This document shows positions 63,878 through 64,000 of a DNA stretch of 64,000 nucleotides, piece after piece; within the stretch, counting starts at the first letter, position 1; every line of letters starts with the position of its first letter. The notes under the pieces are model-generated. The model saw nothing but the letters and a program-made list of their open reading frames with translations. It was not told the origin of the DNA and did no database searches. The position numbers and the translations under genes are program-made. Source of the DNA: Cupriavidus nantongensis (GTDB lineage: Bacteria; Pseudomonadota; Gammaproteobacteria; Burkholderiales; Burkholderiaceae); NCBI RefSeq assembly GCF_001598055.1, contig NZ_CP014844.1, positions 558,001 to 622,000 on the forward strand, in the 5' to 3' direction.

Positions 63878-64000
63878 GCTGCTGCTTCCAGAGAGTAGAT
63901 AACCTGCATGCGTCCGCGCCGTCACCTGGAGTAGCCGTGAAACGGGCCATGACGGGATTCGGTAAACATCCCATGTCTCGGACAGGCGACAATGGCGGAT

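Overview
The window is GC-rich (roughly two thirds G+C), densely coded DNA from a betaproteobacterium. The gene set points to a Cupriavidus (Ralstonia eutropha-type) chromosome: an N-acetylglucosamine PTS cluster built on an EIIA-HPr-EI fusion, a separate EIIA(Man)-HPr-EI set beside gshA/gshB of the betaproteobacterial type, a TorF/GlnK/AmtB cluster, and selD-mnmH. The genus call rests on remembered gene order and product similarity; no search was run.

Layout. 1-7.4 kb: the end of an acyl-CoA synthetase gene, a complete Liv-type ABC importer and a PaaK-like ligase, all on +. 7.5-17.3 kb: mostly minus-strand genes: a YbaN protein, a nitronate monooxygenase, the CreBC two-component system with an FAD oxidoreductase, and the dctA-dctB-dctD C4-dicarboxylate locus behind a sigma-54 promoter. 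17.7-27 kb: housekeeping and envelope genes, including a penicillin-binding protein, RlmI, a LexA-box UvrD-like helicase, two thioredoxin-fold proteins and a LysE exporter. 27-37.6 kb: the GlcNAc regulon (NagR-like regulator, PTS, porin, deacetylase, SIS-type deaminase) followed by zwf. 37.7-42.8 kb: ComM, UbiK and the sigma-54-driven torF-glnK-amtB nitrogen cluster. 42.8-44.65 kb: a group II intron sitting directly behind the amtB terminator. 45-50 kb: glutathione synthesis and regulatory PTS genes. 50.1-53.5 kb: Fur-box bfd-bfr, then selD-mnmH. 53.5-60.3 kb: a type VI secretion module (VgrG, a Tle4-type lipase, two Tli4 immunity paralogues) with visibly lower GC in the cargo. 60.5-63.9 kb: a MoeB/ThiF-like protein, a CtpA-type protease and gpmA.

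How the genes fit together. GlcNAc crosses the outer membrane by the porin, is taken up and phosphorylated by NagF/NagE, then deacetylated and deaminated to fructose-6-phosphate, with zwf next door feeding the Entner-Doudoroff or pentose phosphate routes. GlnK gates AmtB. DctB/DctD act with sigma-54 on dctA. VgrG probably carries the lipase through its C-terminal transthyretin-like tail, while the two periplasmic Tli4 proteins protect the producer.

The most unusual items are the terminator-linked group II intron with a candidate small RNA downstream, the mosaic duplicated Tli4 pair, a NagE with a second, cysteine-less EIIB domain, a bacterioferritin lacking one ferroxidase glutamate, and paired REP-like palindromes at four loci.
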